From: an uncultured Clostridia bacterium
Lineage (GTDB): Bacteria > Bacillota > Clostridia > Oscillospirales > Oscillospiraceae
Reading direction: 5' to 3'
Assembly (NCBI GenBank): GCA_946061515.1
Contig: CAMGRL010000014.1
Coordinates: 1 to 39,569 of the forward strand
Length of the DNA stretch: 39,569 bases
Position 1 is the stretch's first letter. Every line of letters begins with the position of its first letter. Both the position numbers and the translations under genes were made by a program. This document shows positions 31,233 through 39,569 of the stretch, one piece after another. Below the pieces are notes generated by a model. The model was not told where the DNA came from, searched no databases, and saw nothing but the letters and a program-made list of their open reading frames with translations.

Positions 31233-31262
31233 AAAAACCGCAGGTTCATAAAGAACCTGCGG
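31233..31262 (-). terminator. Riboswitch-controlled terminator
   Basis: On the reverse strand CCGCAGGTTC-TTTAT-GAACCTGCGG followed by five T. It lies just downstream of the TPP aptamer and before thiT, the place of an expression platform. Confidence 0.85.
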
Positions 31263-31269
31263 AAATTCA

Positions 31270-31376
31270 CATATCGCCCTTTCCTACGCCGGCATTATCC
31301 GGATCAGGTTCCAGGGTCCCGAGCCTCAATTGGCCCAGTCTCAGCCGGGAAAACCCAGCACCCCTTTGCTTGATTA
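31270..31376 (-). promoter_or_regulatory. TPP riboswitch (THI element)
   Basis: Read on the reverse strand, the conserved blocks occur in order: AAAGGGGTGC, GGCTGAGACTGGG, GGGACCCTGGAACCTGATC, CGGATAATGCCGGCGTAGGA. CTGAGA and ACCTGATC (pyrimidine and pyrophosphate sensor regions) are intact. When TPP binds, the terminator at 31233-31262 should form and shut thiT off. Confidence 0.95.
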
Positions 31377-31383
31377 TGCAATG

Positions 31384-31412
31384 ATTGTATAACGCGAGAC
31401 AAACTTTGTCAA
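31384..31412 (-). promoter_or_regulatory. Promoter of the riboswitch-thiT transcript
   Basis: On the reverse strand TTGACA (31407-31412) and TACAAT (31384-31389) with a 17-bp spacer, directly after the galU stop. Confidence 0.8.
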
Positions 31413-31417
31413 GCGTC

Positions 31418-32290
31418 TCACAAAATTTTTGCTTTTTCCTTGATGAAGTCACGGAGCCAGTCTCCGGCCTCCTCGTTTTTCAGGGCAAAGTCGATGATGG
31501 CCTCCAGATAGCCCTTCAGGTTGCCGGTGTCGTAGCGGCGGCCCTCAAAGTCCACGGCGCACATGGGCTCAATGCGGCAAAGCTCCTTCATACCGTCGGT
31601 GAGCTGGATCTCATTGTTCCGGCCCGGGGCGGTATGGGCAAGGATATCGAAGATGGCGGGCGTCAGGACATAGCGGCCCAGAATGGCGTAGTTGGAGAAT
31701 TTCTCCTCCAGCGTGGGCTTCTCATTCATGTCGCCGATGCGGAACACCCGGTCGCTCAGCTTCTTCTCTAATTTGACGGAGGAGTATTTCACAATCAGCT
31801 CGTCCGGCACCTCACGCACGGCGATGGCGCTGCAGCTGTGTTCCTCGGCAGCTTCCACTAACTGCTTGAGAACAGGCTTTTCGCTGAGCATGATGTCGTC
31901 CCCCAAAAGGATGGCAAAGGGTTCGTCACCCACAAAGGACTTTGCCCGCCATATGGCGTGGCCCAGGCCCTTGGTCTCCTTCTGGCGCAGGAAGAACACG
32001 TCGGCCATATCCGCCACGGCGCGGACCGTGTCGGCCTCATCCTGCTTGCCGTCACGGATCAGGCGCTCCTCCAGATCGGGGGAGTAGTCGAAATAATCCT
32101 CAATGGGGGATTTGCCGCGGTTGGTAATGATAAGGATCTCCTCAATTCCGGCGGAAACAGCTTCTTCCACAATGTACTGGATCACCGGCTTGTCCACCAG
32201 CGGCAGCATCTCCTTGGGGATGCTCTTGGTGTTGGGCAGAAGTCTTGTGCCGAGACCGGCAGCGGGGATGATGGCTTTCCTGACTTTCAT
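31418..32290 (-). CDS. galU: UTP-glucose-1-phosphate uridylyltransferase
   Basis: 290 residues. AIIPAAGLGTRLLPNTKSIP, then KEMLPLVDKPVIQYIVEEA is the nucleotidyltransferase core. FAILLGDDIM supplies the metal-binding aspartate region, and GRYVLTPAIFDIL and YDTGNLKGYLEA are GalU-specific. It makes UDP-glucose from UTP and glucose-1-phosphate for envelope glycans. ATG after AAAGGAG; 18 bp behind queT, so co-transcription is likely although the functions are unrelated. Confidence 0.95.
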   Translation of the reverse strand: MKVRKAIIPAAGLGTRLLPNTKSIPKEMLPLVDKPVIQYIVEEAVSAGIEEILIITNRGKSPIEDYFDYSPDLEERLIRDGKQDEADTVRAVADMADVFFLRQKETKGLGHAIWRAKSFVGDEPFAILLGDDIMLSEKPVLKQLVEAAEEHSCSAIAVREVPDELIVKYSSVKLEKKLSDRVFRIGDMNEKPTLEEKFSNYAILGRYVLTPAIFDILAHTAPGRNNEIQLTDGMKELCRIEPMCAVDFEGRRYDTGNLKGYLEAIIDFALKNEEAGDWLRDFIKEKAKIL

Positions 32291-32308
32291 CTGAAGCTCC
32301 TTTCTGGT

Positions 32309-32845
32309 CTATGAATTGACTTTTTCCATAAACTCCTTGAAAAATTTCTTCCCGGGGAGATAGCGCATAAGGGGAAGGCCCAATACATAGAGAACGATGG
32401 CTTCACCAAGGCCCACATAGGCGGCGTTCATGGCAAAAACGCCGAAATGCTGAAACAGGTTCATGCCTTCATAGGCGGCGGTGATCACCGCGCCCACAAC
32501 AAGGGCGTTGAACACCACGGGCATCAGGCAGGCCAGGGCGCTGTTGGCCAGCGTGTGCTTCCGTTTGCCGATGGCGGCGGTGAGCAGGGCGGCGGCCAGG
32601 GTGGCCAGCGATCCGAAAATAATGTCAAAAATATTTCCCGTCAGCAGATTGGCCGCGGCGCAGCCAATAAACAATCCCCACGCCGTACACGGCATAAAAT
32701 AGGGCAGGATGCAAAGGACTTCGGAAACACGGAGCTGGATCGCTCCGTAGCTGATGGGAGCCAGGGCCATGGTCAGCACCGCATAAGCGGCGCCCACAAT
32801 GGCGGCGGCGGAAAGGGTGTGTGCGCGCAGGGGTTTGTTATTCAT
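32309..32845 (-). CDS. queT: QueT-family queuosine precursor transporter (ECF S component)
   Basis: 178 residues with five to six hydrophobic segments. ISYGAIQLRVSEVLCILPYF is the QueT signature, followed by CTAWGLFIGCAAANLLTGNI. Proteins of this kind take up queuine or preQ1 with a shared ECF energising module. queH lies upstream on the same strand, and the leader contains a possible preQ1 aptamer, all pointing to queuosine salvage. GGAGG lies 10 nt before the ATG. Confidence 0.9.
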   Translation of the reverse strand: MNNKPLRAHTLSAAAIVGAAYAVLTMALAPISYGAIQLRVSEVLCILPYFMPCTAWGLFIGCAAANLLTGNIFDIIFGSLATLAAALLTAAIGKRKHTLANSALACLMPVVFNALVVGAVITAAYEGMNLFQHFGVFAMNAAYVGLGEAIVLYVLGLPLMRYLPGKKFFKEFMEKVNS

Positions 32846-32855
32846 TTTTCGGAAA

Positions 32856-32893
32856 CCTCCATTTTTTATTTATCGCAGGGTGTGGAAACCTGC
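32856..32893 (-). promoter_or_regulatory. Putative preQ1-I riboswitch overlapping the queT ribosome binding site
   Basis: Reverse strand: stem GCAGG/CCTGC with loop TTTCCACAC, then an A-rich tail of 14 nt and GGAGG. The class preQ1-I plan is the same: a 5-bp stem, a loop ending in ACAC before CCC, an A-rich tail and a pseudoknot. Here loop TCC could pair with GGA of the ribosome binding site, giving translational control. The loop is shorter than in known examples, so this is not certain. Confidence 0.5.
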
Positions 32894-33074
32894 AAACCGG
32901 TACAAAAGGCTAAAGCCTTTCGCACCGGTTTTTTACCGTCGCTTTTTTCACAGCGGAAAACGCTGTGAAAAAACTCGCTGCGCTCGGCAAACGCCTGAAA
33001 ATCAGGCTTTTTGCCGACGGTTATTGAAACGCGAGGCGGGCCTTGCCCCCTCGCGCTCCCCTGCTGCTCAGGGG
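32894..33074. repeat. Hairpin-dense non-coding segment between queH and queT
   Basis: Five nested or adjacent hairpins in about 180 bp. AAACCGGT/ACCGGTTT is followed by a T-run on the forward strand (32894-32934). Outer arms ACCGTCG/CGACGGT (32935-32941 and 33015-33021) enclose a perfect 13-bp hairpin (TTTTTTCACAGCG arms, 32943-32973) and a CGGCAAA/TTTTTGCCG stem. Then come GCGAGG/CCTCGC (33031-33054) and CCCCTG/CAGGGG (33058-33074). Probably a composite dispersed repeat. Confidence 0.6.
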
Positions 33075-33131
33075 GGGTGAGGTGCGAAGTGTTGTATTAA
33101 TGGTTGGTGTTTTTCTGGTTTGCTCGCGTTT

Positions 33132-33776
33132 TTATTCTGCCTGCTGCTTTTCCAGCGCTTTTGCCGTCTCCTCCCGCTTGTGCAGGGAAAATTCACAGCC
33201 GCAGTACAGCTGGCGGTAGAGCCCGTATTGCTCGCTGAGCTCGATGGAACGGTTTTCGCCGTTTCTCTTCTTAAAGTCCGAGGGCAGCCAGCTTACGCCC
33301 ACGGCCTTGGCGATCTCCTCGCCGATGGTGTTAATGAGCACCGCGTCCTTGTGGCGGGACAGAGTGAGCGTGGTGCAGAAATAGTCGTAACCGTAGTGCT
33401 TGGCCAGTCTGGCCGTCTCCAGCAGGCGCAGACGGAAGCACTCGGCACAGCGTTTTCCGCCCTCCGGCTCGTTCTCCAGCCCTTTGACGCGGCGGTAATA
33501 GTCCTCGCTCTTCCAGGGCTCGGCCAGGATGTCCACCTTGTCGGCCAGGCCCATCTTTTCGATCAGCTCCACCTGGGTTTTGAAGCGCCGGTCAAATTCC
33601 TCCTTCGGGTAGAGATTCGGGTTATACCAGAGCAGGGTCACGTCGAAGTATTGGGTGATATATTCCAGCACAGAGCTGGAGCAGGGGCCGCAGCAGCTGT
33701 GCAGCAGCACACGGGGCGTTTTTTGGCCACGTTTCTGGATAATGCGGTCCAGTTCTTTTTGGTAATTTCTGTTCAT
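33132..33776 (-). CDS. queH: Epoxyqueuosine reductase QueH
   Basis: 214 residues. VLLHSCCGPCSSSV (Cys28, Cys29, Cys32), RCAECFRLRL (Cys110, Cys113) and YCGCEFS (Cys192, Cys194) are the QueH cysteine blocks that hold an iron-sulfur cluster and metal. RFKTQVELIEKMGLADKVDI and LTLSRHKDAVLINTIGEEIA fit the family. It catalyses the last step, reducing epoxyqueuosine to queuosine in tRNA. No ribosome binding site is seen. The -10 box ends 6 bp before the ATG, suggesting a leaderless mRNA. Confidence 0.92.
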   Translation of the reverse strand: MNRNYQKELDRIIQKRGQKTPRVLLHSCCGPCSSSVLEYITQYFDVTLLWYNPNLYPKEEFDRRFKTQVELIEKMGLADKVDILAEPWKSEDYYRRVKGLENEPEGGKRCAECFRLRLLETARLAKHYGYDYFCTTLTLSRHKDAVLINTIGEEIAKAVGVSWLPSDFKKRNGENRSIELSEQYGLYRQLYCGCEFSLHKREETAKALEKQQAE

Positions 33777-33782
33777 ATTGCT

Positions 33783-33791
33783 ATTGTATCA
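33783..33791 (-). promoter_or_regulatory. Extended -10 promoter of queH
   Basis: Reverse strand TGATACAAT: TACAAT at 33783-33788 with an upstream TG. The -35 is poor (TAGCAT at 17 bp). Initiation 7 nt downstream would fall on the A of the queH ATG. Confidence 0.55.
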
Positions 33792-33819
33792 TAAAAGAAT
33801 GAAAAATGCTACCCCGTTA

Positions 33820-33849
33820 TTGACTTGCCGGCCAATCTTAAGGTATATT
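33820..33849 (+). promoter_or_regulatory. Promoter of the dCMP deaminase gene
   Basis: TTGACT (33820-33825) and TATATT (33844-33849) with an 18-bp spacer, 32 bp before the ATG. Confidence 0.6.
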
Positions 33850-33881
33850 TAAAAACATAAGATATAAATGGAGGCAGAGCT

Positions 33882-34364
33882 ATGGACAGCCGTACAAGCA
33901 AGCAGAACTATTATCTTGACATCGCGGACTCGGTGCTGGAGCGCTCCACCTGTCTGCGCCGGAAATACGGCGCGATCATCGTCCGAAACGATGAGATCAT
34001 CTCCACCGGCTATAACGGCGCGCCCCGGGGCCGCCGCAACTGCTCGGATCTGGGCGTGTGTACCAGGGAGAGCCTGAAGATCCCCTCAGGAGAGCGTTAC
34101 GAGCTCTGCCGCAGCGTCCACGCGGAGGCAAACGCCATCATTTCCGCCTCCCGCCGGGATATGATCGGAGCCACCATCTACCTGGTGGGCCGGGACGCCC
34201 GCACCAACGCCCTGCTGCCGGACGCCATGTCCTGCTCCATGTGCAAGCGGCAGATCATCAACGCCGGCATCGACCGGGTGGTTATCCGCATGACCGAGAC
34301 CGAGTACCGCACCATCCCCGTCAGCGACTGGATCGAGAACGACGATTCCATATTCATGATTTAA
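33882..34364 (+). CDS. Deoxycytidylate (dCMP) deaminase family protein
   Basis: 160 residues. The zinc site is VHAEANAI (His80, Glu82 as proton shuttle) plus SCSMCKRQIINAGI (Cys118, Cys121). GYNGAPRGRRNCSDLG (43-58) is the substrate loop of dCMP/ComEB deaminases. It converts dCMP to dUMP, feeding thymidylate synthesis. The motif has Ser where the family usually has Pro before the first Cys. ATG after GGAGG. The next gene starts 23 bp later and is probably co-transcribed. Confidence 0.9.
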   Translation: MDSRTSKQNYYLDIADSVLERSTCLRRKYGAIIVRNDEIISTGYNGAPRGRRNCSDLGVCTRESLKIPSGERYELCRSVHAEANAIISASRRDMIGATIYLVGRDARTNALLPDAMSCSMCKRQIINAGIDRVVIRMTETEYRTIPVSDWIENDDSIFMI

Positions 34365-34387
34365 AAATTGAAAAAGGAGATGTCTGC

Positions 34388-35170
34388 ATGAGCAAGAACC
34401 TGATCTACTGCTATTCAGGCAGCGGCAACTGCCTGGACATCGCAAAGAACATCGCGAAAAAACTGGGCGATACGGATATTGTGATGATGCGCACCGCCCC
34501 GGCCGTCACCGACGCCCGGGAGGCGGAGCGGGTGGGCTTTGTCTTTCCCTGCTACGCCGGGGGCCTGCCCGGAAGGGTGGAGGAGTATGTGCGCAACGTG
34601 GCCGTGGGCCGCGAGACCTACAAGTTTGCCGTGTGCAGCTACGCGGGCTACCCCGGCGTGGGCCTGAGCGTGATCGACAGCATTGTGGGTCTGGACTACT
34701 GGGCGGGGATAACGCACCAGTGCTCCTGCATCTGGCTCTTCCCCCACAAGCTGATGCTGCCGCCTATGGGGCCGGACAAGGCCCAGGCCCGGGCCGAGAA
34801 GCTGGCCGGGAAGGTCGCTGTGGATGTGCTGACAGGCAAGAAGCTGCCCGGGCGCCCCAGCGCCTTGCTGCTGAACAAGCTGGAGAGCGCGGCCTGGCCC
34901 ACCCTGACCAAACTCAAGGCCCAAAAGCTCAGCGTGACCGATGATTGCATCGGCTGCGGACAGTGCGCAAAGCTCTGCCCCAGAGGGAATATCCGTCTGG
35001 AGGGCGGAAAGCCCAGCTTCGGGACAGACTGTATCCAGTGCCTCAGCTGCCTGCAATACTGCCCCAGGCAGGCCATCAATATGGGCGGCGTCACCGTGAA
35101 CAGGGAGCGCTACCACAACCCCAATGTGAGCGCCGGGGAACTGACAGAGAAAGTAATACATATTGAATAA
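34388..35170 (+). CDS. EFR1-type flavodoxin-ferredoxin fusion protein
   Basis: 260 residues. The flavodoxin-like N-terminus has YSGSGNCLDIAK (9-20) as FMN phosphate loop and VFPCYAGGLPG. The C-terminus has two [4Fe-4S] motifs: Cys187, 190, 193, 197 (CIGCGQCAKLCP) and Cys215, 218, 221, 225 (CIQCLSCLQYCP). It probably shuttles electrons between flavin and iron-sulfur centres in anaerobic metabolism; the partner is unknown. A longer frame is open upstream, but ATG 34388 with AAGGAG at 7 nt is the family start. Confidence 0.88.
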   Translation: MSKNLIYCYSGSGNCLDIAKNIAKKLGDTDIVMMRTAPAVTDAREAERVGFVFPCYAGGLPGRVEEYVRNVAVGRETYKFAVCSYAGYPGVGLSVIDSIVGLDYWAGITHQCSCIWLFPHKLMLPPMGPDKAQARAEKLAGKVAVDVLTGKKLPGRPSALLLNKLESAAWPTLTKLKAQKLSVTDDCIGCGQCAKLCPRGNIRLEGGKPSFGTDCIQCLSCLQYCPRQAINMGGVTVNRERYHNPNVSAGELTEKVIHIE

Positions 35171-35174
35171 TTAA

Positions 35175-35269
35175 GAAAAAGCGGGCTGCCCCCAGGGGCT
35201 TTTCGCCCTGGCGCTGGTGTGTACCGGCATCCTGGTGGTCAACCGGGGAAAAAAGAAGAATCGTAAAAA
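35175..35269 (+). pseudogene. Possible remnant of a membrane-anchor C-terminus
   Basis: After the EFR1 stop one frame reads QGLFALALVCTGILVVNRGK followed by KKNRKK, a transmembrane helix plus a basic tail like the end of a surface-anchored protein. It has no start codon or ribosome binding site, and an in-frame stop lies just upstream. It could be decay debris or chance coding in GC-rich DNA. Confidence 0.3.
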
Positions 35270-35304
35270 ATGCGGACTGTTTTCATTAACAGTCCGCATT
35301 TTTT
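35265..35304. terminator. Bidirectional terminator
   Basis: A perfect 17-bp stem: AAAAAATGCGGACTGTT pairs with its complement around TTCATT, with T-runs both ways. It overlaps the TAA stop of the reverse-strand methyltransferase. Confidence 0.93.
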
Positions 35305-36016
35305 ACCGGTGATAGATCCGTTTTACTTCGTCGGTCTCGCTGCCGTCGGCTTTGCGGAGGATCAGCATGGGCTCAATTTTCATCCCGGGCTTTCCGCCCC
35401 GGCGGCCCTCGATCAGCACCAGGTTCGGCGCGAGCTCCGCCCGGTGGCACACCAGGCGCAGGCGCTTGGGTTCCAGTCCGTGGCGGCTCATGCAGCACAG
35501 GACTTCGCTCAGCCGTTCCGGCTTATGCACCAGGGCAAAGCTGCCCCCGGTGCGGCAGAGAAAGGCGGCGGCGGTGCAGATGTCCTCCAGGGTGCAGTTC
35601 ACTTCGCCTCTGGCCCCGGCCCGGCCCTCGTCCGGGGAGACCGCGCCGCTGCCTAAGGGGAAATAGGGCGGGTTTGCCACCACCAGATCAAAGCTGCCAG
35701 AGGGGAAAAGCTGCCTGTGCTGCCTGATGTCTCCGTTGACGACGCGGCTCCGGCCGGACAGACCGTTGACCGCCATATTCTCTTCGGCCAGGGCTGCCGC
35801 CTGGGGCAGAAGCTCCAGCCCGGTCATGTGCAGTTTGGGGCTGCGGCTGAGAAGCAGCAGGCCGATGGCCCCCGAGGCGCAGCCCAGGTCGATGCCCCTG
35901 GCCGCGGAGGAAGTGTTCACAAAATCCGCCAGCAGCACGCAGTCGGTACTCAGACGGAAATGCTCCGCCTGACAAAACAGCGGCCCGCCGGGCCAGAGCG
36001 GTTCAAAGTCAGCCAT
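35303..36016 (-). CDS. tRNA1(Val) adenine-N6 methyltransferase homologue (TrmN6/YfiC-like)
   Basis: 237 residues. FRLSTDCVLLADFV (20-33) is the family opening. DLGCASGAIG (43-52) is the S-adenosylmethionine loop, and NPPYFPLG with NPPY at 115-118 is the amino-methyltransferase catalytic motif. EGRRGGKPGMKIEPMLIL near the end is also typical. It likely methylates A37 of a tRNA or a similar base amine. The start at 36016 lies 5 nt after GGAGG; a TTG start four codons earlier overlaps this site and is rejected. Confidence 0.87.
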   Translation of the reverse strand: MADFEPLWPGGPLFCQAEHFRLSTDCVLLADFVNTSSAARGIDLGCASGAIGLLLLSRSPKLHMTGLELLPQAAALAEENMAVNGLSGRSRVVNGDIRQHRQLFPSGSFDLVVANPPYFPLGSGAVSPDEGRAGARGEVNCTLEDICTAAAFLCRTGGSFALVHKPERLSEVLCCMSRHGLEPKRLRLVCHRAELAPNLVLIEGRRGGKPGMKIEPMLILRKADGSETDEVKRIYHR

Positions 36017-36049
36017 GGCTTCCTCCAAAAAGTGAAAAATGAATAAAAT

Positions 36050-36082
36050 AGATCAAGGGGCGATTTCATCGCCCCTTGATCT
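36050..36082. terminator. Terminator of the ferredoxin gene
   Basis: AGATCAAGGGGCGAT and its complement form a perfect 15-bp stem with a 3-base loop. On the reverse strand ATTTTATT follows. Confidence 0.8.
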
Positions 36083-36092
36083 ATGTAGTGGA

Positions 36093-36263
36093 TTACTCCT
36101 GTACGATTGCTTCGGCAGGGCACTGGGCTGCGCAAGCGCCGCACTCAAGGCACTTATCAGCGTCGATCTCGTAGTGAAGATCGCCCATGTCGATCGCTTC
36201 TGCGGGGCACTGAGCTGCGCAGGAACCGCAGGACAGGCACTCGTCGGTAATAACAAAAGCCAT
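36093..36263 (-). CDS. 2[4Fe-4S] ferredoxin
   Basis: 56 residues, the clostridial ferredoxin length. It begins MAFVITDECLSCGSCAAQCP and repeats the pattern as DKCLECGACAAQCP. The eight cysteines (9, 12, 15, 19 and 38, 41, 44, 48) bind two cubane clusters. It is a low-potential electron carrier for anaerobic redox enzymes. ATG at 36261-36263 after GGAGGTAACATT. Its own promoter lies at 36310-36337 and a small GACC-TTCG-GGTC hairpin in the leader at 36286-36297. Confidence 0.95.
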   Translation of the reverse strand: MAFVITDECLSCGSCAAQCPAEAIDMGDLHYEIDADKCLECGACAAQCPAEAIVQE

Positions 36264-36309
36264 AATGTTACCTCCGTAAGTTATTTGACCTTCGGGTCAT
36301 CGTACGCTA

Positions 36310-36337
36310 ATTGTAACACATATCCGGCAAAAATCAA
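36310..36337 (-). promoter_or_regulatory. Promoter of the ferredoxin gene
   Basis: Reverse strand TTGATT (36332-36337) and TACAAT (36310-36315), 16-bp spacer. The rest of the 206-bp gap to clpC is AT-rich; no clear clpC promoter was identified, only two TAATCGG direct repeats at 36413-36419 and 36436-36442. Confidence 0.6.
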
Positions 36338-36469
36338 TTGAAATTTTTTTGAACACCTATAAATCTCTGGAAATCTGGTGATAATTTTCAAAACCGCTCC
36401 GGGCTTTCGCCCTAATCGGCGGCAAAGATGGGCGATAATCGGTAAAAGAGCCTTACAAGGGGGTAAACC

Positions 36470-38744
<2,275 letters not shown>

Positions 38745-38746
<2 letters not shown>

Positions 38747-38822
38747 TCGCTTAACCGGGGAGGTCTGTGCCGCCCCGGTATACTTACATTTGTAAGATTT
38801 TCTTAAATTAATTTAAGCGATT
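38745..38822 (+). other. Branched inverted-repeat structure after clpC
   Basis: Outer arms AATCGCTTAA (38745-38754) and TTAAGCGATT (38813-38822) enclose ACCGGGG/CCCCGGT and CTTACA-TT-TGTAAG hairpins, a three-way junction. It overlaps the clpC stop and probably acts as the 3' end or terminator. Confidence 0.5.
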
Positions 38823-38825
38823 TAC

Positions 38826-38854
38826 TTGACATAACACCAAAGGCACGGTAAAAT
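38826..38854 (+). promoter_or_regulatory. Promoter of rny
   Basis: Perfect TTGACA (38826-38831) and TAAAAT (38849-38854) with a 17-bp spacer. Confidence 0.8.
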
Positions 38855-38860
38855 GACGTG

Positions 38861-39012
38861 AATAATATTTTAAGGAGCCTGGGGAAGCTCCGGCTGAATA
38901 TTACTTTTCAATTACGATGGGTTCGTTTTATGACCCGTCTTGCTTTTTAGATCGAATTGAATAAGAAGTATGATTTGAACCACCGCAAAATTCTGAAAGA
39001 ATGGAGGTGTGT
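38861..39012 (+). ncRNA. Long structured 5' leader of rny
   Basis: About 150 nt separate the promoter from the coding region. GGAGC-CTGGGGAA-GCTCC lies inside AATATT/AATATT arms (about 38871-38910). GATGGGT then pairs with ACCCGTC (about 38917-38941), followed by TTGCTTTTT, a terminator-like arrangement. No known riboswitch class is recognised. It may be an attenuator or autoregulatory site. Confidence 0.45.
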
Positions 39013-39569
39013 TTGCTTACTATGCCCTGGTATTTTTGGATCATTATCGTGGCTGTGATCATCGCAGTTGCTGTCGCGTGCTTCGCCCTTGGCGTTTACT
39101 ACCGCAAAAAGATCGCGGAAAGAGAGATAATCAGCGCCGAGGAAGAGGCAAAGCGTATTATCAATGAGTCAATAAAAAGCGCCGAGAGCAAGAAGAGAGA
39201 AGCTCTCGTCGAGGCAAAGGAAGAAATACACAAAAGCCGCTCCGAATATGAGCGGGAAGTAAAGGAACGCCGTGCGGACCTGCAGAAGCAGGAACGCCGC
39301 CTTCAGCAGAAGGAAGAAAACCTTGACCGGAAGATCGATTCCGTCGAGAAGAAGAGCGACACCCTGAACAACAAGATCGCCGCTGTGGAAGCGCAGCAGC
39401 AGGAAGTCGCTCTGGTGAAGAAAAGCCAGCTGGAAATGCTGGAGAAGATCTCCGGCTTCTCCGTGGAGGAGGCCAAGACCTACCTGATCAACAACATCCG
39501 TGACGATGTGACCCACGAGATGGCCATGAAGATCAAGGAGATCGAGACCCAGTACAAGGAAGAAGCGGA
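39013..39569 (+). CDS. rny: Ribonuclease Y, N-terminal part (gene runs off the window)
   Basis: About 185 codons are present. An N-terminal membrane helix (WYFWIIIVAVIIAVAVACFA) is followed by a long charged coiled coil (AEREIISAEEEAKRIINESI onward to ERRLQQKEENLDRKID), the RNase Y layout. The KH and HD catalytic domains lie beyond the window. It is the membrane-bound endonuclease that starts mRNA decay in Firmicutes. GGAGG at 39003-39007 lies 5 nt before TTG 39013 but 14 nt before ATG 39022; I prefer TTG, and ATG 39022 is the alternative. Confidence 0.9.
   Translation, partial: MLTMPWYFWIIIVAVIIAVAVACFALGVYYRKKIAEREIISAEEEAKRIINESIKSAESKKREALVEAKEEIHKSRSEYEREVKERRADLQKQERRLQQKEENLDRKIDSVEKKSDTLNNKIAAVEAQQQEVALVKKSQLEMLEKISGFSVEEAKTYLINNIRDDVTHEMAMKIKEIETQYKEEA

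Noticed and set aside
32894-33074. CRISPR array
   Set aside because: The palindromes are all different, and no direct repeat with regular spacers is present.

Overview
The window reads as chromosomal DNA of a GC-rich, low-mobility Firmicute, most likely a gut Clostridia of the Oscillospirales (Oscillibacter/Flavonifractor/Lawsonibacter type). That placement is inference from Gram-positive expression signals (GGAGG-type ribosome binding sites, TTGACA/TATAAT promoters, lipobox and C-terminal membrane anchors), from an EFR1-type flavodoxin-ferredoxin and QueT/QueH queuosine salvage, and from gene content. GC content was judged by eye, not computed. No phage, plasmid or CRISPR content was seen.

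Left part (1-8 kb): the 5' end of clpB with a ribbon-helix-helix protein in front of it, a tRNA-Ser, a palindromic hairpin element, a SpoU-type RNA methyltransferase, a three-gene reverse-strand operon (two esterase-fold proteins and an ATP-grasp ligase), an AlkZ-like winged-helix protein and a MATE exporter.

Starch locus (8.1-15.1 kb): a membrane-anchored protein with three starch-binding-like modules, a maltodextrin-type ABC importer (binding lipoprotein and two permeases, no ATPase), an intracellular GH13 enzyme and a LacI-family regulator. Together they describe capture of starch or maltodextrins at the surface, import, and cytoplasmic cleavage.

Middle (15-27 kb): a zinc-ribbon membrane protein; a TetR-controlled ABC-2 exporter; a large protein joining a KaiC/RecA-like domain to a PEP-synthase nucleotide-binding module; a 3-methyladenine glycosylase; a MarR-controlled asymmetric heterodimeric ABC exporter; and a sugar-isomerase-type TIM barrel fused to a Nudix hydrolase.

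Right part (27-39.6 kb): the rpmH-rnpA-yidD-yidC-khpB cluster followed by acpP; thiT behind a TPP riboswitch and a 162-bp inverted-repeat element; queT-galU with a putative preQ1 aptamer; queH with an apparently leaderless start; dCMP deaminase; an EFR1 ferredoxin; a tRNA1(Val) methyltransferase homologue; a 2[4Fe-4S] ferredoxin; a ClpC-type ATPase without the usual M domain; and the 5' end of rny behind a long structured leader. Genes are compactly packed, and most convergent pairs share one palindromic terminator.
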